Shown piece by piece: positions 9,957 to 18,967 of a stretch of 52,375 bases of DNA. Location: positions 1 to 52,375 of the forward strand of contig CAJBEZ010000068.1 in the NCBI GenBank assembly GCA_903952205.1, in the 5' to 3' direction. The position numbers were made by a program, and so were the translations under genes. The stretch comes from an uncultured Desulfomonile sp. GTDB lineage: Bacteria > Desulfobacterota > Desulfomonilia > Desulfomonilales > Desulfomonilaceae. Below the pieces are notes generated by a model, which had not been told where the DNA came from, did no database searches, and worked only from the letters and a program-made list of their open reading frames with translations. Numbering within the stretch: position 1 is the first letter of the stretch; every line of letters begins with the position of its first letter.

Positions 9957-11117
9957 CTATCTCAACGCGTCGACAATTTTTATTCCAGAGGCTCTAATCG
10001 CGGGCAACATACCCCCAACCAGCCCCATAGCCGTGGCAAAAACCATACTCTTGATGAACACCGGCAGGGTCAGTCTGAAAGAGAACGCTATCTCTGAAAA
10101 AGTTTCCCAGTTTAGCGTTGATATCGTAAGAAGCTGAAGAGAAGAACTGGCAATTGTTCCCAAGGATCCTCCAAGAATACCGAGGAAAAGGGATTCAGTC
10201 AGGAAAGCTACCAGTATGTTGTGACGGCTGAACCCAATCGCCCGAAGAGTTCCGATTTCTCGTGTACGGTTTGCTACGGCTGAATACATTGTAACCATGG
10301 CGCCAAGAACAGCCCCGACGCTAAAGAAGAGAGTCATGGCAAACCCGAGTAACCTGATGAACTTGGACATCATTTCAGACTGCTCTTTGTAAAAATCTAC
10401 CTCCCGTTTTACCTGTATACTGAGTCTCGGGTCCTTCTCGAGTTGGTCTTTCAGTTCTTTGAACCTCTTCTGACCAGGGACGCGCATTACTACCACCGAA
10501 TAACTGTTACGGCGGAATGCAGACATGATTTGGTCGCCATCAGCCCACAATTCGCTGTTAAATGCGGTGTTGCCGGCGTCAAAGATCCCGACCACTTTCC
10601 AGGAAACCATTCCTAATCTTAACATCTCTCCAAGTGTAGCTCCCTCAATCCCTTTCGATATGTTCATACCGGCCATAACTTCATAACTGCCGGGCTTGGG
10701 AGTCCTACCTGACAGTAGTTTGATTTGTGGGCGTAATTCAAGGGAATGTCTTGACGTTCCGCGAATTACAACATTGGTCGGGTTTGCCGTCTTTCTCTTT
10801 GGCAAGGTCACCAGCACCAAAGTTTCTTTCGCTGCTACTCGGTCTCCTTTTGAGTCTTCTTCGACTTCCGGTTGAACTTCTATTATGTCAGCCTGTTTTC
10901 TCTCTATTGAGCTTGAAACTTCAGTTTCCGCAGCGCCCCTCAATACAATAACGTTGTTGGGCGAACCACTATCCACAAGAGTTTGTTCCAATCCTTCCGC
11001 CAACATCATTACCGCCGAGAACACAAAAGTAACCAATGCCATTCCTCCGGCGGTCAGAATGGTTGTAAACTTTCTGTTCGACAGATTCCGTATGCTGTAA
11101 TTTAAAGGGACCGCCAA
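9957..11117 (-). CDS. FtsX/MacB-like ABC transporter permease, orphan
   Basis: 386 residues from a TTG at 11117 with GGAGG about ten bases upstream. One N-terminal membrane helix (about 18-42), a periplasmic MacB-core-like domain of about 220 residues, and three C-terminal helices (about 258-380) give the type VII ABC (FtsX) fold. ANRTREIGTLRAIGFSR is the typical cytoplasmic coupling segment that meets the ATPase. No ATP-binding subunit or membrane fusion protein is adjacent. Either it borrows an ATPase from elsewhere or its operon has been split. Confidence 0.85.
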   Translation of the reverse strand: MAVPLNYSIRNLSNRKFTTILTAGGMALVTFVFSAVMMLAEGLEQTLVDSGSPNNVIVLRGAAETEVSSSIERKQADIIEVQPEVEEDSKGDRVAAKETLVLVTLPKRKTANPTNVVIRGTSRHSLELRPQIKLLSGRTPKPGSYEVMAGMNISKGIEGATLGEMLRLGMVSWKVVGIFDAGNTAFNSELWADGDQIMSAFRRNSYSVVVMRVPGQKRFKELKDQLEKDPRLSIQVKREVDFYKEQSEMMSKFIRLLGFAMTLFFSVGAVLGAMVTMYSAVANRTREIGTLRAIGFSRHNILVAFLTESLFLGILGGSLGTIASSSLQLLTISTLNWETFSEIAFSFRLTLPVFIKSMVFATAMGLVGGMLPAIRASGIKIVDALR

Positions 11118-11198
11118 TGTTGGCGTGCCTCCCAGTCCGACATGAATATGAATGTCTTTCGAAAAGAGTGGGAACTCTGGGAATGGATGATTGTCTTT

Positions 11199-11271
11199 GT
11201 TTCTCCGGGCTTTTACAGAAGAATTATTGTAGTAATTCTACGACTCAATGTTATAAAAGCCCAGGAGAAAC
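11199..11271. repeat. Long imperfect inverted repeat with nested hairpin
   Basis: GTTTCTCCGGGCTTTTA (11199-11215) pairs with TAAAAGCCCAGGAGAAAC (11254-11271) with a single bulged base. Inside the loop GAATTA and TAATTC (11221-11238) form a second stem. It sits between the thiolase stop and the permease start, both minus strand, so it may end thiolase transcription or be a small inserted palindromic element. There is no clear U-tract. Confidence 0.5.
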
Positions 11272-11288
11272 TCGATTAAACCAGTTCT

Positions 11289-12473
11289 CTAAATCTTCTC
11301 AACTATAAGGGCGTGCCCCATGCCACCACCCACGCACAACGTGGCCAGCCCAAATTTCGCATTTGGCTGTTTCTTGAGTTCATACAATAAAGTCGTCAGG
11401 ATCCTGGCTCCAGAAGCGCCAATTGGATGACCAAGCGCAATGGCTCCACCATTCAGGTTAACCTTGTTCATGTCCAGATTCAAATCCCTGGCGACCGCCA
11501 AGGCTTGAGAGGCAAAAGCTTCATTGGCTTCTATGACGTCCATGTCCTCGATCTTAAGGCCGGCCTTCGCGAGAGCCTTACGTGTGGATGGGATGGGACC
11601 GGTGCCCATGATCTTTGGGTCAACCCCTGCTGAAGCATAGGCGACTATTCTGGCGATGGGTTTATAGCCTTCTTTTTCCGCCCGATCTCTTGACATCACC
11701 AATAAGGCGGCGGCTCCATCGTTGATACCGGAAGCGTTACCCGCAGTAACCGAACCATCCTTTTTAAAAGCGGGTTTCAATTTGCTTAGGACTTCCTTTG
11801 TGGTCCCAAATTTCGGATGTTCATCAGTGTCGAAAATCTTGGGCTCACCCTTTCTTTGTGGAATCGGAACCGGAACAATTTCGTCCTTGAATCTTCCTTC
11901 CTTGACTGCCTTTTCCGCGAGGGTTTGGCTGCGAAGGCTAAACTCGTCTTGTTGTTCACGGGTTAGTCCATATTGGTCGGCCACGTTTTCTGCGGTCATC
12001 CCCATATGATAATTGTTGAATATTTCCCATAGACCGTCTTGAATCATCAAGTCAACCAGAGGAGTGTTATTCATCCTCGCTCCCCACCTCGCAGCGGCCG
12101 TTGCGTAAGGGGCGGCCGACATATTTTCCGCGCCCCCGGCAATTACTATTTCTGCGTCACCAGCCTTAATAGTCTGGGAAGCGAGAGATACCGCTCTCAG
12201 TCCGGAAGCGCAAACCTTGTTGATTGTCATTGCAGGAACTTCCATAGGGATGCCGGATCTTATGACTATCTGTCTTGCGACATTCTGTCCCTGTCCAGCC
12301 TGAAGCACGCACCCAAAAATTAGTTCATCCACAGTGGAAGGGTCCAGCTTGTTTCGTTTAATAATCTCTTTGACCACTATTGATCCGAGTTCTACCACGG
12401 GAATAGTCTTCAACGCTCCGCCAAAAGATCCCACAGGGGTGCGGATAGCGTCCACAATTACAACTTCTTTCAT
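11289..12473 (-). CDS. Thiolase, acetyl-CoA C-acetyltransferase
   Basis: 394 residues from ATG 12473 ([15 protein letters not shown]), with GGAGG eight bases upstream. The active-site nucleophile Cys88 lies in [11 protein letters not shown], the general-base His is in [12 protein letters not shown] (about 349), and the second Cys is in [12 protein letters not shown] (about 380). Length and motifs match degradative or biosynthetic acetoacetyl-CoA thiolases. It condenses two acetyl-CoA or cleaves a 3-ketoacyl-CoA. It is 23 bases after the TAXI lipoprotein gene on the same strand, so the two may be co-transcribed. Confidence 0.93.
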   Translation of the reverse strand: MKEVVIVDAIRTPVGSFGGALKTIPVVELGSIVVKEIIKRNKLDPSTVDELIFGCVLQAGQGQNVARQIVIRSGIPMEVPAMTINKVCASGLRAVSLASQTIKAGDAEIVIAGGAENMSAAPYATAAARWGARMNNTPLVDLMIQDGLWEIFNNYHMGMTAENVADQYGLTREQQDEFSLRSQTLAEKAVKEGRFKDEIVPVPIPQRKGEPKIFDTDEHPKFGTTKEVLSKLKPAFKKDGSVTAGNASGINDGAAALLVMSRDRAEKEGYKPIARIVAYASAGVDPKIMGTGPIPSTRKALAKAGLKIEDMDVIEANEAFASQALAVARDLNLDMNKVNLNGGAIALGHPIGASGARILTTLLYELKKQPNAKFGLATLCVGGGMGHALIVEKI

Positions 12474-12496
12474 AAGATTGACCTCCAAAAATTGAA

Positions 12497-13570
12497 CTAA
12501 TCGACATTTGGCGGAAGCAGCGCTTCCGGTATCTGCATTTTTTTCTCCCTGTAATAACGGATTGCTCCAGGATGCAATGGAGCTACCAATCCGACCAGAG
12601 CGTTCTCCAATGATACGCCCTTAAATGCCGGGTGAAATTTGGCCAACTGATCAACATTTTCAAAGAGGCTCTTTGTCAGGTCATAGATAACTTCCAAATC
12701 CAGTGATGAGGTTGTTACAAGGAGTGTGTTCTGTCCTACGGTGTTCACCGGTATGCGTTGACCAGGATATGTTTCGGGAGGAATCACAATCCTTTGACAG
12801 GTTGTCCAGCCACGTTCCTTCACGGCCTGGAGTTCTGTGTCTGTTATTTCAATAAAGCTGAACAATTGAGGACTTGGCTGCAGAAGATTTGTCACTAGCG
12901 CCGATGGAATCGCTGAAGTCACCTCAGCCGACTGAATTGTCCCAAGCCTCAAAGATTCAACAGCGGAACCGTAATTCATGAATTTCAGCTTGATGTTATG
13001 TTTAGGTTCCTTGTTAATGCGTAAAAGCATTTCCGTAGTGAATCTGTTCCCGCTTTCAGGCAAGCCGGTGGCGACTGTGAGACCTTCCAGGTCGTCAAGG
13101 CTGGAACTCCTGTTTTTATCTGATCTAATGATCAAATGAGCGGCTTCAGGCCAGAGGTTTGTAATACTTCTCAACTCACTGTTGATCTTATTCTTGAAAT
13201 TACCGGCTCCTTTATAAGCCAAGGAACACGAGAGAGCGTCAACCAGTATCAGCTCTGCGTCCTGAATTCTGATTGCCTCAATATTTTCTCTGGCCCCTTC
13301 CGATATCGCTCCGGATACTCTTATTCCGAGTTTTCTCAGTTTAGTGGTCCAGAGCGAAGCCATCGCCAATCCGAGTTGATGATAAGACCCTCCAGGCATA
13401 CCCGTCACCATCAACAGAGAGATACGGGACCCTGTCGAACCCGATTCGGCGCGGGAAGTTCCGGCGGTTGCTCCGATAGTGTCAATACATGCCGCAAGAA
13501 ACAAGATTGTTAAAACCATGAACATCTTATTCGGGGCTTTTCGCAAAAATGGATTCGATTTCTGAAGCAT
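12497..13570 (-). CDS. TAXI-family TRAP transporter solute-binding lipoprotein
   Basis: 357 residues. The N-terminus has a basic stretch, a hydrophobic core and a lipobox-like FLAAC, so the mature protein is probably lipid-anchored at about Cys28. The body is a TAXI-type periplasmic binding fold: [17 protein letters not shown] near the start, and the family's C-terminal [13 protein letters not shown]. It should capture an organic acid or amino acid for a DctQM-type permease. No permease lies next to it; the fused permease at 26733 is the nearest candidate partner. It precedes the thiolase gene in a probable two-gene unit. Confidence 0.85.
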   Translation of the reverse strand: MLQKSNPFLRKAPNKMFMVLTILFLAACIDTIGATAGTSRAESGSTGSRISLLMVTGMPGGSYHQLGLAMASLWTTKLRKLGIRVSGAISEGARENIEAIRIQDAELILVDALSCSLAYKGAGNFKNKINSELRSITNLWPEAAHLIIRSDKNRSSSLDDLEGLTVATGLPESGNRFTTEMLLRINKEPKHNIKLKFMNYGSAVESLRLGTIQSAEVTSAIPSALVTNLLQPSPQLFSFIEITDTELQAVKERGWTTCQRIVIPPETYPGQRIPVNTVGQNTLLVTTSSLDLEVIYDLTKSLFENVDQLAKFHPAFKGVSLENALVGLVAPLHPGAIRYYREKKMQIPEALLPPNVD

Positions 13571-13867
13571 AAAATTCTAAAACCAGAGGTGTGTTCTCAC
13601 ACGGGGACTCAAAGTATAAAATGAGCGCCCCTATCAGGGTAGTAGATTCTAGTTTAAAAACAGAAGTTTGAAAAGCCGCTTTTTTATTTGGGGGTTTCCA
13701 GACTCTGTGGATTGGTTTAGATTTATGCGGTGAAACTCTTTTACAGATTATGATTGACAGCAGCCGGCGGAAACGGTTGATGTTACAGCCAACACCCTGA
13801 TTAAATTACTCAAACCTAAGACGTCGGACATTGGGTAACCACAGTCTTGCAAAATGTGAGGTAAAAA
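13571..13867. other. Divergent intergenic region
   Basis: About 300 bases between the TAXI lipoprotein gene (minus) and the acyl-CoA dehydrogenase gene (plus). I see no gene or clear hairpin. It presumably holds both promoters. Confidence 0.4.
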
Positions 13868-15106
13868 ATGTTTGAATTCTTACTCTCGGAGGATCAGAAA
13901 AAGGTGCGTGACGAAGCTGGAGAACTCGTCAAATGGGTCCCTCGTCAGATGATTCTGGACATGGACAACGATAAGATAAAATTCCCGACGGAATTTCTAA
14001 AAGAAGCGGGCAAGAGAAATTTGCTCGGCACCAGGTATCCAAAACGCTGGGGCGGCCGGGACATGAATTGGGTCGCAACAGCGGCGGTAATGGAAGAAAT
14101 TGGTACCCTGGGATACATCTTTTCGTGTGTATTTGGGGTTGGAGCGGAACTTGTTTGTGACGCCATAATTTTACATGGTTCAGATTTTCTTAAAGATAAA
14201 TATGTTAAACCTTTACTTCGAGGAGACATTTTTGCGGCTGAATGCTTGACAGAGCCACGCGGTGGTTCGGATTTTTTCGGTACCTCGTCCATTGCGGAGG
14301 ACAAAAACGATCATTTTCTGTTAAATGGACAGAAAAGGTTTATTGTAGGAGCCGAGGGAGCTGATTATTTTCTTGTTTACGCGAAAACCGACGCTACTGC
14401 CGAGCCGCACAAGGCGCTGACTTGCCTTGTAGTTGATCGTGGTCCAGGCGTGGATGTCAAATATGTTTACGGTTTGATGGGGTGCCGCGGTGGTGGGGCT
14501 GGACGAATTGTCTTCCGTGATGTCAAGGTGCCAAAGGAGAATGTGGTTGGCCGGCTTAATGGAGCATACTCAGTCTTTAACACTATGATGATTCCAGAGA
14601 GATTGGGTACAGCGGCCATGACAATAGGTGCAGCTAGGCCCGCCCTGGAAATAGCCGCCAGATATTCCACCAGGAGAAAGGCGTTTGGAAAGACGATAAA
14701 CCAGTTCCAGGGAGTCAGTTTTCAGATCGCCGAGGCTTCAACATTGCTGGATGCGAGCCGAGCGCTCGTATATGCGACTTGCATGGCGGTTGATTCAGCA
14801 CAAAGTCCCAACCTGGTCCGGAAGATGGTGTCGGAGACCAAGAAATTTGTCACAGAATCATGTCAAAAGGTTTCTCACATAGCAATGCAAGTTATGGGAG
14901 GGATTGGCTACACCAACGTTTTCCCGATCGAGAGAATTTTTCGTGATCTCAGGCTTGCCTCAATATGGACCGGTACAAATGAAGTCATGTCCGCGATCGT
15001 AGCCAATGAGTATTATAAGGAACTGACCAGGGTCAAACAGGAAATACGAGATTACGAAGCTGATTCTGAGGCGGCGAATGAACTCGAAGAGAAGATCTTC
15101 GAGTAG
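13868..15106 (+). CDS. Acyl-CoA dehydrogenase
   Basis: 412 residues. ATG 13868 follows GTGAGGTAAAAA. All three family parts are visible: helical N-domain, beta middle domain with FAAECLTEPRGGSD, and C-domain with RKAFGKTINQFQ and QVMGGIGYTNVFP. The usual catalytic Glu of the IYEGT motif is replaced by Thr368 (IWTGTNEVM). Instead Glu244 in IPERLGTAAM aligns with the base on helix G used by isovaleryl- and long-chain acyl-CoA dehydrogenases. Oxidation of an acyl-CoA with electrons to ETF is expected; the substrate is not predictable. It is divergent from the TAXI gene. Confidence 0.9.
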   Translation: MFEFLLSEDQKKVRDEAGELVKWVPRQMILDMDNDKIKFPTEFLKEAGKRNLLGTRYPKRWGGRDMNWVATAAVMEEIGTLGYIFSCVFGVGAELVCDAIILHGSDFLKDKYVKPLLRGDIFAAECLTEPRGGSDFFGTSSIAEDKNDHFLLNGQKRFIVGAEGADYFLVYAKTDATAEPHKALTCLVVDRGPGVDVKYVYGLMGCRGGGAGRIVFRDVKVPKENVVGRLNGAYSVFNTMMIPERLGTAAMTIGAARPALEIAARYSTRRKAFGKTINQFQGVSFQIAEASTLLDASRALVYATCMAVDSAQSPNLVRKMVSETKKFVTESCQKVSHIAMQVMGGIGYTNVFPIERIFRDLRLASIWTGTNEVMSAIVANEYYKELTRVKQEIRDYEADSEAANELEEKIFE

Positions 15107-15173
15107 ACGACTTTCTTAGAATGATCGGACTGAGCTACTATAACTTCTAAAGTTTCGCTAAAGGAGCAGATTA

Positions 15174-15518
15174 ATGAAAAAGGTCGCGGTAGTAGGCTGT
15201 GGAGCGTACATGGAAAGTGGTTATGGCTGTCCTGGCGAGTGGAGATGCCTCAAGGCCGCCGCAATGGGTGAAGGAAGCTTTGAAGAGCCGTCTTCGGTTG
15301 TTTCGTTCGTGAGTTGCGAATGTCCCGGTAGATCTGTGATTCCAACTTTGGGGATGGCTGCCAAGCTTTCTGAGATAAAACCGGATGTGATTCATTTCAG
15401 CACCTGCATGGCGTCGGCAAAGCCCGAATGTCCATACTTCAAACCAGAGGAATTGGCGAAGATGGTTGAGGCCAAAACCGGAATCAAGGTGATTCTGGGA
15501 ACACACGATTATCACTAA
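15174..15518 (+). CDS. CGGC-domain small redox/metal protein
   Basis: 114 residues with AGGAG eight bases before ATG 15174. It starts KKVAVVGCGAYMESGYGCPGE and contains SCECPGR, FSTCMAS and CPYF, a pattern of conserved cysteines typical of CGGC-domain proteins, which are predicted to bind metal in anaerobes and archaea. It follows the acyl-CoA dehydrogenase by 67 bases on the same strand but has no obvious functional tie to it. Confidence 0.7.
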   Translation: MKKVAVVGCGAYMESGYGCPGEWRCLKAAAMGEGSFEEPSSVVSFVSCECPGRSVIPTLGMAAKLSEIKPDVIHFSTCMASAKPECPYFKPEELAKMVEAKTGIKVILGTHDYH

Positions 15519-15643
15519 CTCCACGTCTTGGCATTAATAGTATTATCATGTTTAAATTCAAAGTGTTGATCTATTTTTATTAAGTTATTATTCCGGATGT
15601 ATGATAAGATGTTGATTGATTTGGGATCGGACGGTGAATAATT

Positions 15644-15952
15644 TTGATTTCGCTCAGCCTTTTACGCCTTGCAGTGATTTTGTTCAGCGTCGGTGTACTT
15701 TGTTCTTGTGGCGGCAAGATAGCCAAGACTGGAATAGGTTTTGTCGGTGATGTGAACGATTGCGGGGTTTTCAGATTATCTCACTCTGATGGGTCTCAAT
15801 CGTGGAAACGGCTGCAACCAGACAGCAGCAGAAAAGACCTCAAAGCCGTTCAACAAAATACTATGAAGCCGGCAAAATATGTTGAGACTCCGAAAGGCGG
15901 AACTCTGACATTTCAAGACGGTTTGACGGTTATTTACCAGGACATCAAATAG
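15644..15952 (+). CDS. Small putative lipoprotein
   Basis: 102 residues if it starts at TTG 15644; in-frame stops lie just upstream and there is no ATG near the N-terminus. GGACGG is about nine bases before. A signal peptide (LLRLAVILFSVGVLCSC) ends in a lipobox-like LCSC. The mature part is polar, ends with a Gly/Thr-rich TPKGGTLTFQDGLTVIYQD, and matches no family I know. Confidence 0.55.
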   Translation: MISLSLLRLAVILFSVGVLCSCGGKIAKTGIGFVGDVNDCGVFRLSHSDGSQSWKRLQPDSSRKDLKAVQQNTMKPAKYVETPKGGTLTFQDGLTVIYQDIK

Positions 15953-16073
15953 GAAGTCCGTCGAGCTAGTGATATATAAATCAATTTGATCAAAATACAT
16001 GCCTGATTGGTTGCATCTTAGACCTTCAAGAGGCATCTTATAGAATTAGAACGTCTGCTGGAGGATTATGTTA

Positions 16074-16295
16074 ATGCCCATTTACGAATACAGATGCGAG
16101 AACTGTGATAACGATTTTGAAACTCTGGTTTTTGGAACGGAAGATATTTGTTGCCCTAAATGTAAAGGACCAGTGGAGCGCGTTATGTCCTGCTGTAGTT
16201 TCAAGAGCGGGGCTGGTGATTTCAAATCATCCTCGGGTTCAGGAAAATCAAGTTGCGGGACATGCTCTTCGACCTCATGCGCTTCCTGTCATTAG
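16074..16295 (+). CDS. FmdB-family zinc ribbon protein
   Basis: 73 residues. Of two nearby ATGs, 16074 gives nine bases from GGAGG (16060-16064) and the canonical N-terminus MPIYEYRCENC; the ATG at 16068 is too close. C-x2-C pairs (CENC, CPKC) form the ribbon. The tail is Ser/Gly/Cys-rich (SCGTCSSTSCASC), as in many deltaproteobacterial members. The family is a putative regulator first seen near formamidase genes, and its function is not established. Confidence 0.88.
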   Translation: MPIYEYRCENCDNDFETLVFGTEDICCPKCKGPVERVMSCCSFKSGAGDFKSSSGSGKSSCGTCSSTSCASCH

Positions 16296-16332
16296 AACGG
16301 AGACCCATGTTTATTAAGCGGAGGCGCAGAAA

Positions 16333-16758
16333 ATGAGTCAAACAGAAAGCTACCACTTAAGACTTCAAAGACAAATCGATTGTCAACTCGAAGTAAAACC
16401 GAAAGATGCCTTGGTTGCTTGGGAAAATTCCGGATGGAACGAGGAGTCAGGGACTGATGGTGATGAAGCGCCACTCAAGTACCTGGCGTTGGTTTTGTTG
16501 GAGGCGATAGAGAGTCGGTCAGTAAGGCTATCAATTGACAGGGAAAGAGGAGTTACTATTTTTGGGGACTCAACCTACATGTTGCCCAAAGCGCCGTCTA
16601 TGTACATAGCAAGAGGTTTGGAAATCCTAAGAGAAATAGCTGGTATGGATAGTCCTGATGCCTTGGGAAGAATATCGCTTGGTATTCGGAACGACTCCCT
16701 GGAACTGATTATACAAAAAGAAGCCGGTCTCCACATAATAAATATCCCAGGTGTCTAG
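16333..16758 (+). CDS. Conserved-looking hypothetical protein
   Basis: 141 residues, ATG 16333, 37 bases after the FmdB gene on the same strand and perhaps co-transcribed. GGAGGC lies upstream (16320-16325). The sequence is acidic and soluble with a central helix (LKYLALVLLEAIESRSVRL) and a beta-rich C-terminal half. I do not recognise the family. Good codon structure and a ribosome-binding site argue that it is real. Confidence 0.65.
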   Translation: MSQTESYHLRLQRQIDCQLEVKPKDALVAWENSGWNEESGTDGDEAPLKYLALVLLEAIESRSVRLSIDRERGVTIFGDSTYMLPKAPSMYIARGLEILREIAGMDSPDALGRISLGIRNDSLELIIQKEAGLHIINIPGV

Positions 16759-16806
16759 TGCGACCATTTGGTTTTAATATATGGCGCGCCGGTTTCACCG
16801 TTAATT

Positions 16807-17625
16807 TTATTTCAAATCATGTTTTTTCAATTCTTTGGCCTCATTCCAATACCTCTCCATTTCATCCAGGGTGGTTTGGGGCCAAGTTTTATCTTCTTTA
16901 GCCAACTGTTGTTCAATGTGTTTGAAGCGGCTTTCAAATTTGTCTGTAGTTTCATTCAGGCAGGCCTCAGAGTTTATTCCAAGTTTACGTCCCACATTAA
17001 CCATGACAAAAAGTATGTCCCCTAATTCATTGCGAATGTGGTCAATTTGCTCCGTTTCAAGAGCTTCCTTAAATTCCTGAATCTCCTCGTCTATCTTTGG
17101 CAGCATGTCTTTGACGTCTACCCAGTCGAAACCGACCTGCGACGCTCGAGAAGATATCTTTTGGGCCCTGTTTAGGGCCGGGAGCGAGCGCGGAATCCCA
17201 TCCAGAACGGACTTTCTCATCTTTATCTTTTCTTCTGACGCTTTGATCTTCGTCCAATTTTCAATGACTTCTTTGTCATCAGCTACAGAAACGTCACCGA
17301 AGACATGTGGATGCCGGCGTATCATCTTGTCCACAACCCTGGCTAATATTTCGCCGACACTGGAGTTTCCTGTTTCTTGAACCATACAGCACAAAAATGT
17401 TACCAGGAAAATCAGGTCACCCAGTTCTTCCACGACATCATCCCTGTCCGAGTTGTTAATCGCATGCGCCAACTCATGATATTCTTCGAGAACATACGGG
17501 TGAAAGCTCTTGAGTGTTTGTTTCCTGTCCCATGGGCAGCCATTCGTAGACCGGAGCGACTTGATGAGATCCGTCATCTGAACGAAGATGGAACCAGGTT
17601 CTTCATTCGATTGTGATATGGACAT
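16807..17625 (-). CDS. mazG: Nucleoside triphosphate pyrophosphohydrolase MazG
   Basis: 272 residues from ATG 17625; GGGGA lies eight bases upstream, while the TTG at 17640 overlaps this region. Two MazG folds are present, the first with CPWDRKQTLKSF and EELGDLIF, the second with NELGDILF. The EExxD-type acidic residues bind magnesium. The enzyme hydrolyses NTPs to NMP and pyrophosphate, cleaning abnormal nucleotides and, in E. coli, damping the stringent response. Length is close to the usual 260-270. It stands alone on the minus strand, convergent with the preceding hypothetical gene. Confidence 0.93.
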   Translation of the reverse strand: MSISQSNEEPGSIFVQMTDLIKSLRSTNGCPWDRKQTLKSFHPYVLEEYHELAHAINNSDRDDVVEELGDLIFLVTFLCCMVQETGNSSVGEILARVVDKMIRRHPHVFGDVSVADDKEVIENWTKIKASEEKIKMRKSVLDGIPRSLPALNRAQKISSRASQVGFDWVDVKDMLPKIDEEIQEFKEALETEQIDHIRNELGDILFVMVNVGRKLGINSEACLNETTDKFESRFKHIEQQLAKEDKTWPQTTLDEMERYWNEAKELKKHDLK

Positions 17626-17962
17626 GAAGTTATTCCCCAATTTCTTAATAAATCTTAAATCAGATCACAATAAGTATTGTTGTTCGGGACAGTTCCAGTC
17701 TAAAAAGCCCATGTCCCGTTGGTGGAAACTATTTTGGACCTGTTGTCGACTTTGTTAATCTAATATAATACTCAAAGCAACAGATTTTCAGATTTCCGGA
17801 ATCCGAAAGGCGACGATCGCCGTCCACGCAGGCTCTTTATTGAAGGGTATCATTAATTATGTCCTCATGAGCCTTGACTGGAAAGTATTATGGCCTTAAA
17901 TGATGCAAGAGTACCGAAGCTGAGAGTTTTAAATATTATGGCGGGTTAATCCCGGAGGACAT
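17626..17962. other. Divergent intergenic region upstream of the phoH operon
   Basis: About 335 bases without a gene, between mazG (minus) and phoH (plus). GGCGA-CGA-TCGCC (17809-17821) is a short perfect hairpin. The region must hold the promoters of both units; no sequence strong enough to call stands out. Confidence 0.4.
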
Positions 17963-18964
17963 TTGACTTCAGAAATATTGACGGACAAAAATTACTCGCC
18001 CAGACGTATAAGTTTCGACAATATCGGGGCCTTTCAGGCGTTAGTTGGGGAGTTCAACAAGAACATAAAAAGAATAGAAAAACTTTTAAAAGTCAGCATA
18101 TCTGTAAAGGGAAACAGTCTTAGCATAGAAGGAGACACTCCTGTCGATGAATTGGCTGAACGCCTCATCAAGCAATTGTACTCGCTTGTTAGGGAATCTT
18201 ACCCCATCCATCTAGCCGATATAGATCAGGGGGTCAAGATGCTGTGCATGGACCCCGGTGCCAAGATACGAGAAGTCCTCAAAGAGGTCATCTTTACTTC
18301 CGACAACAAAAGACCGGTAACCCCGAAAACATGGAACCAGAAACAATACATACAAGCAATAAGGAGCTTTGATATTGTTTTTGGGATAGGCCCAGCCGGG
18401 ACTGGAAAAACATATCTGGCGATGGCGATGGCCATGTCTGCTTTTTCCAAAAAGCAACTTAGAAGAATTATTCTGGCTCGCCCGGCTGTAGAAGCCGGAG
18501 AGAAGCTGGGTTTTCTGCCGGGGGACATGCATGAGAAGGTTAACCCTTATCTTAGGCCGCTTTATGATGCGCTACACGACATGATCGACTCTGAGAAGGT
18601 GGCGCGCATGATTGAGCGTGGAGATATAGAAATAGCTCCAATTGCTTTCATGAGGGGCAGAACACTCAATGATTCGTTCGTCATACTGGATGAAGCTCAA
18701 AATACAACGTCGGAGCAGATGAAGATGTTCTTGACCCGGCTGGGTTATTCGTCAAAGGCGGTTATAACCGGCGATGTGACACAGATTGATCTTCCGGATG
18801 GAGTTAGGTCGGGGCTAGTGGAAGCTCAGGAAATACTTCAACATATAGAGGGTATATCTTTTGTGCAGTTTTCTGATCAGGATGTGGTTCGCCATCCACT
18901 TGTTCAGGAAATAATTAAAGCGTATGAAAAGAGTGGGCCTAACGTAAGGGATCGGAGATATTGA
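17963..18964 (+). CDS. ybeZ: PhoH-like ATPase (YbeZ)
   Basis: 333 residues starting at TTG 17963; GGAGG (17954-17958) is four bases before it and no ATG lies near. An N-terminal region of about 110 residues is followed by the PhoH ATPase: Walker A in GPAGTGKTYLAMAMAMSAF, Walker B in FVILDEAQNTT, and sensor residues in AVITGDVTQIDLP. YbeZ works with the endoribonuclease YbeY in rRNA maturation and ribosome quality control. Here ybeZ, pgpH and ybeY follow each other on one strand, the order common in Firmicutes and deltaproteobacteria. Confidence 0.92.
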   Translation: MTSEILTDKNYSPRRISFDNIGAFQALVGEFNKNIKRIEKLLKVSISVKGNSLSIEGDTPVDELAERLIKQLYSLVRESYPIHLADIDQGVKMLCMDPGAKIREVLKEVIFTSDNKRPVTPKTWNQKQYIQAIRSFDIVFGIGPAGTGKTYLAMAMAMSAFSKKQLRRIILARPAVEAGEKLGFLPGDMHEKVNPYLRPLYDALHDMIDSEKVARMIERGDIEIAPIAFMRGRTLNDSFVILDEAQNTTSEQMKMFLTRLGYSSKAVITGDVTQIDLPDGVRSGLVEAQEILQHIEGISFVQFSDQDVVRHPLVQEIIKAYEKSGPNVRDRRY

Positions 18965-18967
18965 GCG

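Noticed and set aside
15644-15952. GTG at 15634 as the start of the small lipoprotein
   Set aside because: It is out of frame with the signal peptide; an in-frame TGA at 15635 leaves TTG 15644 as the first usable start.
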